Shown in pieces: positions 8,482-17,464 of a stretch of DNA of 64,000 nt. The stretch spans positions 62,001 to 126,000 of the forward strand of contig NZ_JAFIWB010000005.1 in NCBI RefSeq assembly GCF_017163705.1. The letters are read 5' to 3'. The position numbers and the translations under genes are program-made. The notes under the pieces are model-generated. The model did no database searches. It was not told where the DNA came from and worked only from the letters and a program-made list of their open reading frames with translations. Every line of letters begins with the position of its first letter. Position 1 is the first letter of the stretch. The stretch comes from Xanthomonas bonasiae (GTDB lineage: Bacteria; Pseudomonadota; Gammaproteobacteria; Xanthomonadales; Xanthomonadaceae).

Positions 8482-8961
8482 TCAATCCGCGCCGGGGAAG
8501 CCCAGCTGCCGCCATGCTTCGAACACCACCACCGCTACCGCGTTGGACAGGTTGAGGCTGCGGTTGTGCGGGCGCATCGGCAGGCGCAGGCGTTGCGCGG
8601 GCGGAACCCGTTCCAGCACCTCGGCGGGCAGGCCGCGGGTTTCCGGGCCGAACAGGAACGCATCGCCGTCGGCGAAGGCGGGCGCATCGTAGCGGGTGTC
8701 GCTGCGGGTACTCAGGGCGAACAGGCGGCGCGGGGCGATGCTCTGCAACGCGGCGTCCAGCGAAGCGTGGACCTGCAGGCGTGCGTACTCGTGGTAATCC
8801 AGGCCGGCGCGTTTGAGCTGCTTGTCCTCAAGGTCGAAGCCGAGCGGCTCGATCAGGTGCAGCTGCGCGCCGGTATTCGCGCAAAGGCGGATGGCATTGC
8901 CCGTGTTGGGCGGTATTTCTGGTTGGAACAGCAGGACATGCAGCGTGGGCGTGGCGGTCAT
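8482..8961 (-). CDS. trmL: tRNA (cytidine(34)-2'-O)-methyltransferase TrmL
   Basis: The product is 159 aa, the usual compact SPOUT methyltransferase length. Family motifs in order are FQPEIPPNTGNAIRLCANTG near the N-terminus, FGPETRGLP in the SAM-binding knot, and RSLNLSNAVAVVVFEAWRQ at the C-terminus. TrmL methylates the ribose of the wobble base (C34/U34) of leucine tRNAs using S-adenosylmethionine. A TAAACT hexamer lies 6 nt before the ATG and no ribosome site is visible, so the transcript may be leaderless. Confidence 0.96.
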   Translation of the reverse strand: MTATPTLHVLLFQPEIPPNTGNAIRLCANTGAQLHLIEPLGFDLEDKQLKRAGLDYHEYARLQVHASLDAALQSIAPRRLFALSTRSDTRYDAPAFADGDAFLFGPETRGLPAEVLERVPPAQRLRLPMRPHNRSLNLSNAVAVVVFEAWRQLGFPGAD

Positions 8962-8967
8962 CGGCGC

Positions 8968-8973
8968 AGTTTA
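8968..8973 (-). promoter_or_regulatory. -10-like element 6 nt before trmL
   Basis: TAAACT on the minus strand matches TATAAT at four of six positions and is followed by exactly 6 nt and then the ATG. This places the expected transcription start at the start codon. Confidence 0.4.
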
Positions 8974-9012
8974 CGCGCCGGCTCCGGCCTGCGCCGGCGA
9001 AGCGTCGCCGGC

Positions 9013-9489
9013 TCAGCGCGCCAGGCTGGTGGTCAGGTCCTGGCTCAGGTTCTGCAGGCTCGGCTGCAACTGCAGCATCGCGCTGTCCAGGGCGCCGCTG
9101 ACCACGCTGCCGATCGCGAAGACGCTCTGGGTGTCGGTGCTCGGACGCACCTGCACCGCGGCCAGGGTCACCACGCGCTGGCTGGTCGCCTGCTCGGCAT
9201 CGCGCTGGGCGATCTGCTCGGCGGACGGACGCACCTGCACCGACGCCAGCGTGGCGATGCGGCTGGACAGTTCGGCATCGCGCTGCGCCAGTTGCTCGGC
9301 GGAGGGGCGCACCTGCACCGCGGCCAGGGTGGCGATGCCGCTGTTGCGCTCGAAGGTGCGCTGGGCGATCTGCTCGGCGGAGGGGCGGACCTGCACGCTG
9401 TCCAGGGTGGTGACGGTCGGTGCGGCGATGGCCGGCGCGGCGAGCAGGGCGGCGATGGCGAAGGTCAGGGCGAAGGAAGCGGTTTTCAT
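9013..9489 (-). CDS. Small exported protein with four VQVRPSAEQ repeats
   Basis: The product is 158 aa from the ATG at 9489. The open frame extends upstream, but the signal peptide begins here (MKTASFALTFAIAALLAAPAIA, cut before APTV). The mature part is four near-identical units of 26-28 residues, each built on TLaaVQVRPSAEQiAQRdaE; the fourth is cut short after VQVRPS. An Ala/Ser/Gln-rich tail (about 115-158) follows. No cysteine, catalytic motif or membrane segment follows the signal peptide. I do not recognise the family. The repeats could be helical binding units or a periplasmic scaffold. It is probably transcribed alone from the promoter at 9530-9558. Confidence 0.8.
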   Translation of the reverse strand: MKTASFALTFAIAALLAAPAIAAPTVTTLDSVQVRPSAEQIAQRTFERNSGIATLAAVQVRPSAEQLAQRDAELSSRIATLASVQVRPSAEQIAQRDAEQATSQRVVTLAAVQVRPSTDTQSVFAIGSVVSGALDSAMLQLQPSLQNLSQDLTTSLAR

Positions 9490-9901
9490 GGCGGGCCTCG
9501 TTGGTGTTGTTGAGCAGTGGTGTGGTAGTAAGGTAGAACACCTAATCAGGGCGTGCAAGAACTTTCTTCTGTTTTTTCTTTCTATTAAGCTCTCATTCAT
9601 TATTTGCTTCGAATGCAGTTGTGGCGCTCAGATGCAAAGCAGATCCTGTGCCAACTTCAAGGTATTGTTATTCAAGGTTTTTTTGGCGAGCCGGGTGTCC
9701 GCGGGCGGACACACGGTCGCTTGCGTACGTCCGTCTTCGGCCTGCCGGTCACCGTTGCGGCAGCGGCGTTGGCGCATCGCGTTCAGGATCGGAAGCGCCG
9801 GCCACGCTCGGGAACGGGCCAAAAGACATACGCGGGCGCGGCGGCGGCCCGTTACGATCGAGGCCTGTTGTCCTTCCACTCATTTCTCAAAAGGAACTTG
9901 C
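9490..9901. other. AT-rich divergent intergenic region
   Basis: This gap of about 410 bp between the repeat-protein gene and the M16 protease gene is much more AT-rich (9540-9690) than the rest of the window, with runs of six and seven T. A short hairpin GTGTCCGC/GCGGACAC (9695-9712) follows. No reading frame convinces, though a small RNA could hide here. Confidence 0.35.
9530..9558 (-). promoter_or_regulatory. Candidate sigma-70 promoter of the repeat-protein gene
   Basis: On the minus strand TTGCAC (9553-9558) is followed after 17 nt by TACCTT (9530-9535), 41 bp before the ATG. The hexamer matches are partial but the spacing is ideal and the area is unusually AT-rich. Confidence 0.4.
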
Positions 9902-12778
9902 ATGACCGTGTCGATCCGCCCCCGTGGGGCGCTGCTGGCCATCGCCCTGTCCACCGCGCTCGGCGCGTTGAGCTACGCGCCGCCGTCGAGTGCGGCCAGG
10001 CCGCCGGCTGCGGCGAAAGTGGACATCGCGTTCGAGCAGTTCACCCTGCCCAATGGCCTGCGCGTGGTGGTGCATACCGATCGCAAGGCGCCGATCGTGG
10101 CGGTCAACCTCTGGTACCACGTCGGCGCCAAGGACGAGCCGGCCGGGCGCACCGGTTTCGCGCACCTGTTCGAACACCTGATGTTCCAGGGCAGCGAGAA
10201 CCACAGCGGCGAATTCTTCGAACCGTTCAAGCAGGTCGGCGCCACCGACCAGAACGGCACCACCAACAGCGACCGCACCAACTATTTCGAGAACGTGCCG
10301 ACCACCGCGCTGGACATGGCGCTATGGATGGAGTCCGACCGCATGGGCCACCTGGTCGGCGCCATCGACCAGGCCGCGCTCGACGAACAGCGCGGCGTGG
10401 TCCAGAACGAGAAGCGCCAGGGCGAGAACCAGCCCTACGGCCAGGCCTGGGACAAGCTGAGCCGCGCGCTGTACCCGAAGGGCCACCCGTACCACCACAG
10501 CGTGATCGGCTCGATGAACGACCTCAACGCCGCCTCGCTGGCCGACGTGAAGCAATGGTTCCGCACCTGGTACGGGCCGAACAACGCGGTGCTGGTGCTG
10601 GCCGGCGACATCGACGTGGCCACCGCGAAGGAGAAGGTCGCCCGCTATTTCGGCGACATCCCGGCCGGGCCGAGCATGGCGCAGCCGCAGGTCGACGTGG
10701 CCCAGCGCACCCAGTCCACCCGAGAGACGATGACCGACAAGGTGCCGCAGGCGCGCATCTACCGGGTCTGGAACGTGGCCCAGACCGGCACCGAGGACAT
10801 CGACCGCCTGCAGCTGCTGGCGCAGGTGCTGGGCGGCGCCAAGTCGTCGCGGCTGGACCGGCGCCTGGTGCACGAGGACAAGCTGGTCGACCAGATCAGC
10901 GCCGGCGCCTGGCCGTCGCAGTTGGGTTCCAGCTTCGGCATCATCGCCACGGTGAAGCAGGGCGTGGATCCGGCCAAGGTCGAGGCGGTGATCGACGAGG
11001 AGCTGCGCAAGCTGCTCGACAAGGGGCCGGACAAGGACGAACTGCTGCGGGCCAAGACCGCGTTCCGCGCCGGCTTCGTGCGCGGCATCGAGCGCATCGG
11101 CGGTTTCGGCGGCAAGGCCGATGCGCTGGCCGAGTGCACGGTGTTCACCGGCGATCCGGGCTGCTTCCGCACCTCGCTGGCCACGATCGAGTCCACCCGC
11201 GCGCGCGATCTGAAGGCGGTGGGCCGCAAATGGCTGGGCAAGGGCGACCACACCCTGGTGGTGGAACCGGGCGAGCGCGTGGCGCTGGCCGAGGAGCCGG
11301 CCGTGCAGCCGGCGCCGCTGAATCCGCCGCCGGTCGATCCGAAGTACCGCGTGCTGCCCAGCGTCGTCGATCGCAGCGCCGGCCCGCCCAAGACCACCCA
11401 GTTCCCGCAGCTGAAGTTCCCTGCGCTGCAACGCGCCACGCTGAAGAACGGCACCCGGCTGATCCTGGCCGAGCGCCACGACGTGCCGGTGGTGCAGTTC
11501 AGCTACGAATTCCCGGGCGGCTTCAGCGCCGACCAGGGGCGCAAGTCGGGCACCGCCAACTTCACCATGGGCATGCTCGACGAAGGCGCCGGCAGCTACG
11601 ACTCGCTGGGCTTCGCCGATGCCGCCGACACGCTGGGCGCCACGCTCAGCGCAGGCGCCTCGCTGGACGGCAGCAACGCCTACCTGTCGGCCTTGAAGGA
11701 GAACCTGGCGCCGTCGCTGGCGCTGTACGCCGACATGCTGCGGCGTCCGCGCTTCGAGCAGAAGGAGATCGAGCGGATCAAGGCGAGCTGGATCGCCGGC
11801 ATCCGCCAGGAGAAGGCGCAGCCCAACGCGGTGGCGATGCGGGTGCTGCCGCCGCTGCTGTACGGCGCCGGCCATCCGTATGCGATCCCGTTCAGCGGCA
11901 GCGGCACCGAGCCGGCGATCGCAGCCCTGGAGCGCACCGATCTGGTGGACTTCCAGCGCGACTGGATCCGCCCCGAACAAGCCACTCTGATCGTGGTCGG
12001 CGACACCACCCTGGCCGAGGTGGTGCCGCTGCTGGACGCGCAGTTCGGCGACTGGAAGGGCGAGGGCACGGCGCCGTCGCTGCAGGCGCCGGCGGCGGTG
12101 CCGCGTCCGAGCAAGCCGCGGGTGTACCTGATCGACCAGCCCGGCGCGGTGCAGGCCAACCTGTTCGCCGCCGAACTGGTGCCGCCGACCACCGATGCGT
12201 CCTCGATCCGCTTCGATACCGCCAACGGCGTGCTCGGCGGCGATTTCACCTCGCGGTTGAACATGAACCTGCGCGAGAACAAGCACTGGTCGTACGGCGC
12301 GCGCAGTTCGGCCTCCAACACCCTGGGCCAGCGCCCGTGGTCGGCCGCCGCGCCGGTGCAGATCGACAAGACCGCGCCGGCGCTGCAGGAGATGCAGAAG
12401 GAGATCAGCGCCTTCGCCAGCGGCAAGCTGCCGCCGACGGCGGAGGAAGTGGCGCGGATCCGCAACATCCAGACCCTGAGCCTGCCTGGCGCCTACGAGA
12501 CCGCCAGTTCGGTGCTCGGTGCGATCGGCGGCATCGTCCGCTACGGGCGGCCCGACGACTACGTGTTCAAGCGCAAGGCCGAGATCGAGGCGATGACCCC
12601 GGCGCAGGTGGCGCAGGCCGCCGCGACCCTGGATCCGAACGCACTGACCTGGGTGGTGGTGGGCGACCTGAAGCAGATCGAGCGCCCGGTGCGTGCGCTG
12701 AAGCTGGGCGAAGTGACGGTGATCGACGCCGACGGCAAGCCGCAGGGCGCGGCCGCGCCGGTCGCGCCCAAGCGCTGA
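9902..12778 (+). CDS. Exported M16 (insulinase-type) zinc protease, two-domain
   Basis: The product is 958 aa from the ATG at 9902 (AAAGGA upstream). A signal peptide covers about residues 1-31. The first M16 unit holds the inverted zinc motif HLFEH (88-92), with the third ligand supplied by the VVQNEKRQ segment near residue 170. The second M16 unit (from about residue 520) lacks HxxEH, as expected for the inactive partner half of the clam shell. Each half also has its M16 C-lobe. The length is normal for periplasmic PqqL/YmxG-like proteases that degrade short peptides. The specific substrate is unknown. It is transcribed alone, followed by the tandem repeats. Confidence 0.94.
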   Translation: MTVSIRPRGALLAIALSTALGALSYAPPSSAARPPAAAKVDIAFEQFTLPNGLRVVVHTDRKAPIVAVNLWYHVGAKDEPAGRTGFAHLFEHLMFQGSENHSGEFFEPFKQVGATDQNGTTNSDRTNYFENVPTTALDMALWMESDRMGHLVGAIDQAALDEQRGVVQNEKRQGENQPYGQAWDKLSRALYPKGHPYHHSVIGSMNDLNAASLADVKQWFRTWYGPNNAVLVLAGDIDVATAKEKVARYFGDIPAGPSMAQPQVDVAQRTQSTRETMTDKVPQARIYRVWNVAQTGTEDIDRLQLLAQVLGGAKSSRLDRRLVHEDKLVDQISAGAWPSQLGSSFGIIATVKQGVDPAKVEAVIDEELRKLLDKGPDKDELLRAKTAFRAGFVRGIERIGGFGGKADALAECTVFTGDPGCFRTSLATIESTRARDLKAVGRKWLGKGDHTLVVEPGERVALAEEPAVQPAPLNPPPVDPKYRVLPSVVDRSAGPPKTTQFPQLKFPALQRATLKNGTRLILAERHDVPVVQFSYEFPGGFSADQGRKSGTANFTMGMLDEGAGSYDSLGFADAADTLGATLSAGASLDGSNAYLSALKENLAPSLALYADMLRRPRFEQKEIERIKASWIAGIRQEKAQPNAVAMRVLPPLLYGAGHPYAIPFSGSGTEPAIAALERTDLVDFQRDWIRPEQATLIVVGDTTLAEVVPLLDAQFGDWKGEGTAPSLQAPAAVPRPSKPRVYLIDQPGAVQANLFAAELVPPTTDASSIRFDTANGVLGGDFTSRLNMNLRENKHWSYGARSSASNTLGQRPWSAAAPVQIDKTAPALQEMQKEISAFASGKLPPTAEEVARIRNIQTLSLPGAYETASSVLGAIGGIVRYGRPDDYVFKRKAEIEAMTPAQVAQAAATLDPNALTWVVVGDLKQIERPVRALKLGEVTVIDADGKPQGAAAPVAPKR

Positions 12779-12794
12779 GGGTGGCGGCCTGCGG

Positions 12795-13355
12795 GGCCGG
12801 GTGAGGATGCGGGCGCAGCCTCGCGCGCCCAACTCCGCGAGGCGCTTCGCGCCGTACCCTCACCCCAACCCCTCTCCCGGCGGGAGAGGGGCTAGTCGGC
12901 TGTTCCCTTCTCCCCTCGGGAGAAGGTGGCCCGCAGGGCCGGATGAGGGTACGGGCGCAGCCTCGTGCACCCAAACACCGCGAGACGCTTCGCGCCGTAC
13001 CCTCCTCACCCCAACCCCTCTCCCGGTGGGAGAGGGGCTAGGGCTGCTCCCTTCTCCCACCGGGAGAAGGTGCCCCATAGGGCCGGATGAGGGTACGGGC
13101 GCAGCCTCGCGCACCCAACTCCGCGAGGCGCTTCGCGCCGGACCCTCACCCCAACCCCTCTCCCGAGGGGAGAGGGGCTAGTCGGCTGTTCCCTTCTCCC
13201 ATCGGGAAAAGGTGCCCCGCAGGGGCGGATGAGGGTACGGGCGCAGCCTCGTGCACCCAAACACCGCGAGTCGCTTCGCGCCGGACCCTCACTCCACCCG
13301 TCTCGCGGTGGGAGAGGGGCTTAGGCCGTTCCCTTCTCCTTGCGGGGACATGGCT
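12795..13355. repeat. Four tandem copies of a ~142-bp intergenic repeat
   Basis: Anchoring on GGGCGCAGCCTCG, copies lie at 12811, 12953, 13097 and 13239, a period of 142-144 bp. Each unit contains two hairpins, CCCTCTCCC/GGGAGAGGG and CCTTCTCCC/GGGAGAAGG, separated by 3-nt loops that differ between copies. The fourth copy is decayed. The CTCACCCCAACCCCTCTCCC-type core is a widespread intergenic repeat in xanthomonads and related bacteria. Reading frames through it are by-products. Confidence 0.9.
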
Positions 13356-13528
13356 CCTTTCGGGGGACGGTGGCCCACGGGGCCGGACGACGCATGGCGA
13401 AGCTTCGCGCACCGGAGCCGCCGTGGCCGGCTCCGGTGCGCATTGCGGCCACCGGGATCCGGCGGCGTCATTGCCAATTCAGCAATCTGCGGCACAATCC
13501 GGGTTCTCTCAGCCTGCGGTCCCTCTCC

Positions 13529-13846
13529 ATGCGCCTACCGATCGCGTTGCTCCTGCTCGCCAGTCTCTCCGCCTGCACCTGGGTGCCGATGGCGCCGGAA
13601 GGCAAGACCGTGCGCGTACTGCCGCCAGGGCAGGCGCCGGCCGGCTGCGAGAAGCGGGGCGAGGTGGTGGTGTCGGTGAAGAGCAACGTGGGCTTCTACC
13701 AGCGCAACCCGCTGCGGGTGCGCGAGGAACTGGAGACCCTGGCGCGCAACGAAGCCCCCGGCGTCGGTGCGAATACCGTGCAGGCGATGGGCGAACCGGT
13801 CGACGGCGACCAGCGCTACGGCGCCTATCAGTGCAGCGTTCGCTGA
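13529..13846 (+). CDS. DUF4156 lipoprotein
   Basis: The product is 105 aa from the ATG at 13529. A lipoprotein signal peptide ends in LSAC (Cys16), with TW after the lipidated cysteine. The mature part has the DUF4156 pattern (CEKRGEVVVSVKSNVGFYQRN, then LETLARNEAPGVGANTVQAMG), seen in small enterobacterial and xanthomonad lipoproteins. The function is unknown. It probably sits in the inner or outer membrane facing the periplasm. It is a single-gene unit between the tandem repeats and oleA. Confidence 0.87.
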   Translation: MRLPIALLLLASLSACTWVPMAPEGKTVRVLPPGQAPAGCEKRGEVVVSVKSNVGFYQRNPLRVREELETLARNEAPGVGANTVQAMGEPVDGDQRYGAYQCSVR

Positions 13847-13948
13847 ACCGGTTAAGCCATACGCTCTGTTCCAATTTGTTAAAGATGCGGTAAAACCGGG
13901 CAGCCGCTAGAATTGGCGCCCCTTCGCCTTATCCCGGCGTACATCTCG

Positions 13949-14965
13949 ATGCTCTTCAACAATGTCTCCATCGCGGGACTGGCGCATATCGATGCGCCGC
14001 ACACGCTGACTTCCAAGCAGATCAACGAACGCCTGCAACCGACCTACGACCGTCTCGGCATCCGCACCGACGTGCTCGGCGACATCGCCGGCATCCACGC
14101 GCGGCGCATGTGGGATGCGGACATGCAGGCGTCCGATGCGGCCACCCTGGCCGCGCGCAAGGCGATGACCGACGCGGGCATCGACGCCGGCCAGGTCGGG
14201 CTGCTGGTCAATACCTCGGTCAGCCGCGACTACCTGGAACCGTCCACCGCCAGCATCGTCTCCGGCAACCTGGGCGTGGGCGAGGAATGCATGACCTTCG
14301 ACGTCGCCAATGCCTGCCTGGCCTTCATCAACGGCATGGACATCGCGGCGCGGATGATCGAGCGCGGCGAGATCGACTATGCGCTGGTGGTGGACGGCGA
14401 GACCGCCAACCTGGTGTACGAGAAGACCCTGGAGCGGATGACCTCCCCGGACGTGACCGCACAGGAATTCCGCGACGAACTGGCCGCGCTGACCCTGGGC
14501 TGCGGCGCCGCGGCGATGGTGATGGCGCGCGCCGAGCTGGTGCCCGACGCCCCGCGCTACCGCGGCGGCGTGACCCGCTCGGCCACCGAGTGGAACACCC
14601 TGTGCCGGGGCAACCTGGATCGCATGGTCACCGATACCCGCATGCTGCTGATCGAGGGCCTCAAGCTGGCGCAGAAGACCTTCATCGCCGCCAGGCAGGC
14701 GCTGGGCTGGGCGGTGGACGAGCTGGACCAGTTCGTGATCCACCAGGTCAGCCTGCCGCACACCCAGGCCTTCATCAAGAACTTCGGCATCGACCCGAAG
14801 AAGGTGATGACCATCTTCGGCGAGCACGGCAACATCGGTCCGGCCAGCGTGCCGATCGTGCTGAGCAAGCTGCGCGAACTGGGGCGCCTGAAGAAGGGCG
14901 ACCGGATCGCGCTGATGGGCATCGGCTCGGGCCTGAACTGCTCGATGGCCGAGGTGGTCTGGTAG
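13949..14965 (+). CDS. oleA: Olefin biosynthesis thiolase-like condensing enzyme OleA
   Basis: The product is 338 aa from the ATG at 13949, matching the length of Xanthomonas campestris OleA. The catalytic cysteine lies in DVANACLAF (Cys123, equal to Cys143 in the published tagged numbering), the general base is Glu97 in DYLEPST, and the His and Asn of the oxyanion site are in IHQVS and HGNIGPASVP. OleA condenses two long-chain acyl-CoAs head to head to a beta-keto acid, the first step of long-chain olefin synthesis. A TAGAAT element lies about 35 bp upstream. The partner genes oleB, oleC and oleD follow further on, with other genes between them. Confidence 0.97.
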   Translation: MLFNNVSIAGLAHIDAPHTLTSKQINERLQPTYDRLGIRTDVLGDIAGIHARRMWDADMQASDAATLAARKAMTDAGIDAGQVGLLVNTSVSRDYLEPSTASIVSGNLGVGEECMTFDVANACLAFINGMDIAARMIERGEIDYALVVDGETANLVYEKTLERMTSPDVTAQEFRDELAALTLGCGAAAMVMARAELVPDAPRYRGGVTRSATEWNTLCRGNLDRMVTDTRMLLIEGLKLAQKTFIAARQALGWAVDELDQFVIHQVSLPHTQAFIKNFGIDPKKVMTIFGEHGNIGPASVPIVLSKLRELGRLKKGDRIALMGIGSGLNCSMAEVVW

Positions 14966-15032
14966 CGGGACGGAGGCCTGGCGGGCGCATAAGACGTGTT
15001 AAAAAAAATGGATTTTTAGTACATGTTATTGC

Positions 15033-15057
15033 ATCATGTTCGTTCTCCGAACATGAT
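15033..15057. promoter_or_regulatory. Perfect 10-bp palindrome over the fic start region
   Basis: ATCATGTTCG (15033-15042) and CGAACATGAT (15048-15057) are exact complements around TTCTC. The site overlaps the likely ATG at 15053 and follows an AT-rich stretch (14998-15030). A protein bound here would block transcription or translation of the Fic gene. The Fic protein has its own C-terminal winged helix, so self-control is possible. Confidence 0.65.
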
Positions 15058-16216
15058 TGACGCAGCCATGGAAGATGTGTCGACGTTCGAGGCCGAGTTC
15101 CCGTACAACGATCTCCCGTTGCTGCCTCCAACGGGAGATATCGAGACCCGCAGCCTGCTCAAGGCCTGCATCGGGGCTAGAACCGCGTTGGCCGAGTTGA
15201 AGCAGGCCACGGCGCTGCTGCCAAATCCCACGGTGTTGATCAACACGATTCCGATCCTCGAGGCTCAGGCCAGCTCGGAGATCGAGAACATCGTCACCAC
15301 GACGGACGACCTGTTCCGCTACGCAGAAGATCAGGATAAGGCGCAGAAGCCTGCGACCAAGGAGGCGTTGCGCTACCGCAGCGCGCTCTACGAAGGCTTC
15401 CAGTCTTTGCAGCAGCGCCCCTTGTGCACGGATACCGCGGTCGTCGTCTGCAGCCGCATCAAGGCGGTGCAGATGCAGATCCGCCGCGTCCCCGGCACGG
15501 CTTTAGCCAACGACCAGACCCAGCAGGTCATCTATACCCCGCCGGTGGGGGAGACGCTGCTGCGCGACAAGCTGGCCAACTGGGAGCGTTTCATCCATGA
15601 GCACACCGACATCGATCCATTGATCCGCATGGCGGTCGCGCACTACCAGTTCGAAGCCATCCACCCCTTCACCGACGGCAACGGCCGTACCGGCCGCGTG
15701 CTGAACCTGCTGATGCTCATCGAACAGGGATTGCTCGACTTGCCGGTGCTGTATCTGTCGCGCTACATCATCCGCCACCGCAGCGACTATTACCGCCTGC
15801 TGCTGGACGTGACCCGGCATGGCCACTGGGCCGAGTGGATCCAGTACATGCTCAGCGCCGTGGCCGAGACGGCTGCCTGGACCACGGCCAAGATCCAGGC
15901 GATCCGCGGGCTGGAGGCACAAGCGCGCGATTACATTCGCAGCCATGCGCCGAAGGCGTATAGCCGAGAGCTTGTGGAGGTGATTTTCAACCAGCCCTAT
16001 TGCCGCATCCAAAACGCCGTGGAGGTGGTGGGCGTGACCCGGCAGACCGCTGCGCGTCAGTTGAAGGAGTTGGTGGAGATTGGCGTGTTGCAGGAGCAGC
16101 GCCTGGGCAAGGAAAAACTGTTTCTGCACCCTGCTTTTCTGCGCCTGCTTTCCAATGACGACCATCGTTTGCCTGCTTACCATGCGTCTGCGCGCGATGA
16201 GGAATCGATGGCGTGA
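15053..16216 (+). CDS. Fic-domain AMPylase-type protein with N-terminal inhibitory helix and C-terminal winged helix
   Basis: The product is 387 aa from the ATG at 15053. Starts at 15023 and 15068 are also possible and no good ribosome site decides. The Fic motif HPFTDGNGRTGR begins at His204. The inhibitory motif SSEIEN (74-79, S/TxxxEG/N type) lies N-terminal to it, so this is a class II, self-inhibited enzyme expected to transfer AMP to a protein hydroxyl. The C-terminal part (about 300-375) looks like a winged helix (VVGVTRQTAARQLKELVEIGVL). No antitoxin gene is adjacent. The gene is visibly less GC-rich than its neighbours and sits between oleA and oleB, which suggests horizontal gain. 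Confidence 0.92.
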   Translation: MIDAAMEDVSTFEAEFPYNDLPLLPPTGDIETRSLLKACIGARTALAELKQATALLPNPTVLINTIPILEAQASSEIENIVTTTDDLFRYAEDQDKAQKPATKEALRYRSALYEGFQSLQQRPLCTDTAVVVCSRIKAVQMQIRRVPGTALANDQTQQVIYTPPVGETLLRDKLANWERFIHEHTDIDPLIRMAVAHYQFEAIHPFTDGNGRTGRVLNLLMLIEQGLLDLPVLYLSRYIIRHRSDYYRLLLDVTRHGHWAEWIQYMLSAVAETAAWTTAKIQAIRGLEAQARDYIRSHAPKAYSRELVEVIFNQPYCRIQNAVEVVGVTRQTAARQLKELVEIGVLQEQRLGKEKLFLHPAFLRLLSNDDHRLPAYHASARDEESMA

Positions 16217-16364
16217 TTGGCAAGCACGGCGCGGTCCATCGAGACGGTGGCGCAGTCTTCATGGTGGCAAGTGAGCGCGGCGAGCGCGAATTCTTCTCCC
16301 TGCCGAAGTTGGGCGAATGCCTACAAAACGCGGGTTCCTTCGATCTGGATCGGATGCGATTTGC

Positions 16365-17270
16365 ATGAACTACCCCGGCTACCCCTTCACCCCGCAGCGT
16401 TTCCAGGTCCGTCCGGGGCTGGCGATGTCCTACCTCGACGAAGGCCCGCGCGATGGCGAGGTGGTGCTGATGCTGCACGGCAATCCGTCGTGGAGCTATC
16501 TGTGGCGGCATCTGGTGACCGGTCTGTCGGACCGCTACCGCTGCATCGTGCCCGACCATATCGGCATGGGCCTGTCGGACAAGCCGGACGATGCGCCGGG
16601 TGCGCAGCCGGGCTACGACTACACCCTGCAATCGCGTGTGGACGATCTCGACGCGCTGCTGCGGCACCTGGGCATCGACGGCCCGGTGACGCTGGCGGTG
16701 CACGACTGGGGCGGCATGATCGGCTTCGGCTGGGCGCTGTCGCACCATGCGCAGGTCAAGCGGCTGGTGATCACCAACACCGCCGCGTTCCCGTTGCCGG
16801 CGGCCAAGCCGATGCCGTGGCAGATCGCGATGGGCCGGCATTGGCGCCCGGGCGAGTGGTTCATCCGCACCTTCAACGCGTTCTCCTCCGGCGCCTCGTG
16901 GCTGGGCGTGTCGCGGCGCATGCCCGCCGCCGTGCGCCGCGCCTACGTGGCGCCGTACGACAGTTGGGCCAACCGCATTTCCACGATCCGCTTCATGCAG
17001 GACATCCCGCTGTCGCCGGCCGACAAGGCCTGGTCGTTGCTGGAACGCTCGGCGCAGGCGTTGCCGTCGTTCGCCGACCGCCCGGCGTTCATCGCCTGGG
17101 GCTTGCGCGACATCTGCTTCGACCATCACTTCCTGGCCGGTTTCCGCCAGGCGCTGCCGCAGGCCGAGGTCATGGCGTTCGAGGACGCCAACCACTACGT
17201 GCTCGAAGACAAGCACGAGGTACTGGTGCCCGCGATCCGCACGTTCCTGGACAGGCATCCGCTGGGCTGA
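16365..17270 (+). CDS. oleB: Olefin beta-lactone decarboxylase OleB (alpha/beta hydrolase)
   Basis: The product is 301 aa from the ATG at 16365. It has a haloalkane-dehalogenase-like alpha/beta hydrolase fold: oxyanion motif HGNPSWSYLW, nucleophile Asp114 in VHDWGGM, and catalytic His in DANHYVLED near the C-terminus. OleB removes CO2 from cis-beta-lactones to give long-chain cis-olefins, the last step of the pathway. Asp114 coincides with the position reported for the X. campestris enzyme. Family knowledge says OleB assembles with OleC and OleD, while OleA acts apart. The Fic gene separates it from oleA. Confidence 0.95.
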   Translation: MNYPGYPFTPQRFQVRPGLAMSYLDEGPRDGEVVLMLHGNPSWSYLWRHLVTGLSDRYRCIVPDHIGMGLSDKPDDAPGAQPGYDYTLQSRVDDLDALLRHLGIDGPVTLAVHDWGGMIGFGWALSHHAQVKRLVITNTAAFPLPAAKPMPWQIAMGRHWRPGEWFIRTFNAFSSGASWLGVSRRMPAAVRRAYVAPYDSWANRISTIRFMQDIPLSPADKAWSLLERSAQALPSFADRPAFIAWGLRDICFDHHFLAGFRQALPQAEVMAFEDANHYVLEDKHEVLVPAIRTFLDRHPLG

Positions 17271-17464
17271 CGCGCCGTCGCCGGCGCGCATCGGTCCGGC
17301 GGCGGGCGCGCATCGCGCTGAGGCGCGTCGTTGGCCCTGACGCGCGTCGCAGCGGGAGACGTCGCCGGCTTGTTCGCGAAAACTGCAAACGATTGCCGCT
17401 CTGTAATAAACAGGTCTCTGTACAGTGCAGGCGATGGACGCAAGCGGACCGGAGTAAAGACGAA

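Noticed and set aside
9695-9712. Terminator at GTGTCCGC/GCGGACAC
   Set aside because: There is no T run after the hairpin on either strand, and no gene ends there.
10322-12832. Open frame of over 800 codons on the minus strand
   Set aside because: It lies entirely within the M16 protease gene. Composition is that of a shadow frame and there is no family motif.
12795-13355. CRISPR array
   Set aside because: The period is 142 bp with no short repeat plus unique spacer pattern. Whole units are similar, including their middles, and no cas gene is nearby.
12801-13495. Several overlapping open frames on both strands in the tandem repeat
   Set aside because: They are made only of the repeat unit read in different frames, with identical peptide segments in each copy.
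15023-15052. ATG at 15023 as the Fic start
   Set aside because: There is no ribosome site, and the added residues (LLHHVRSPN) are the translation of the palindromic operator. Still possible, but 15053 or 15068 is preferred.
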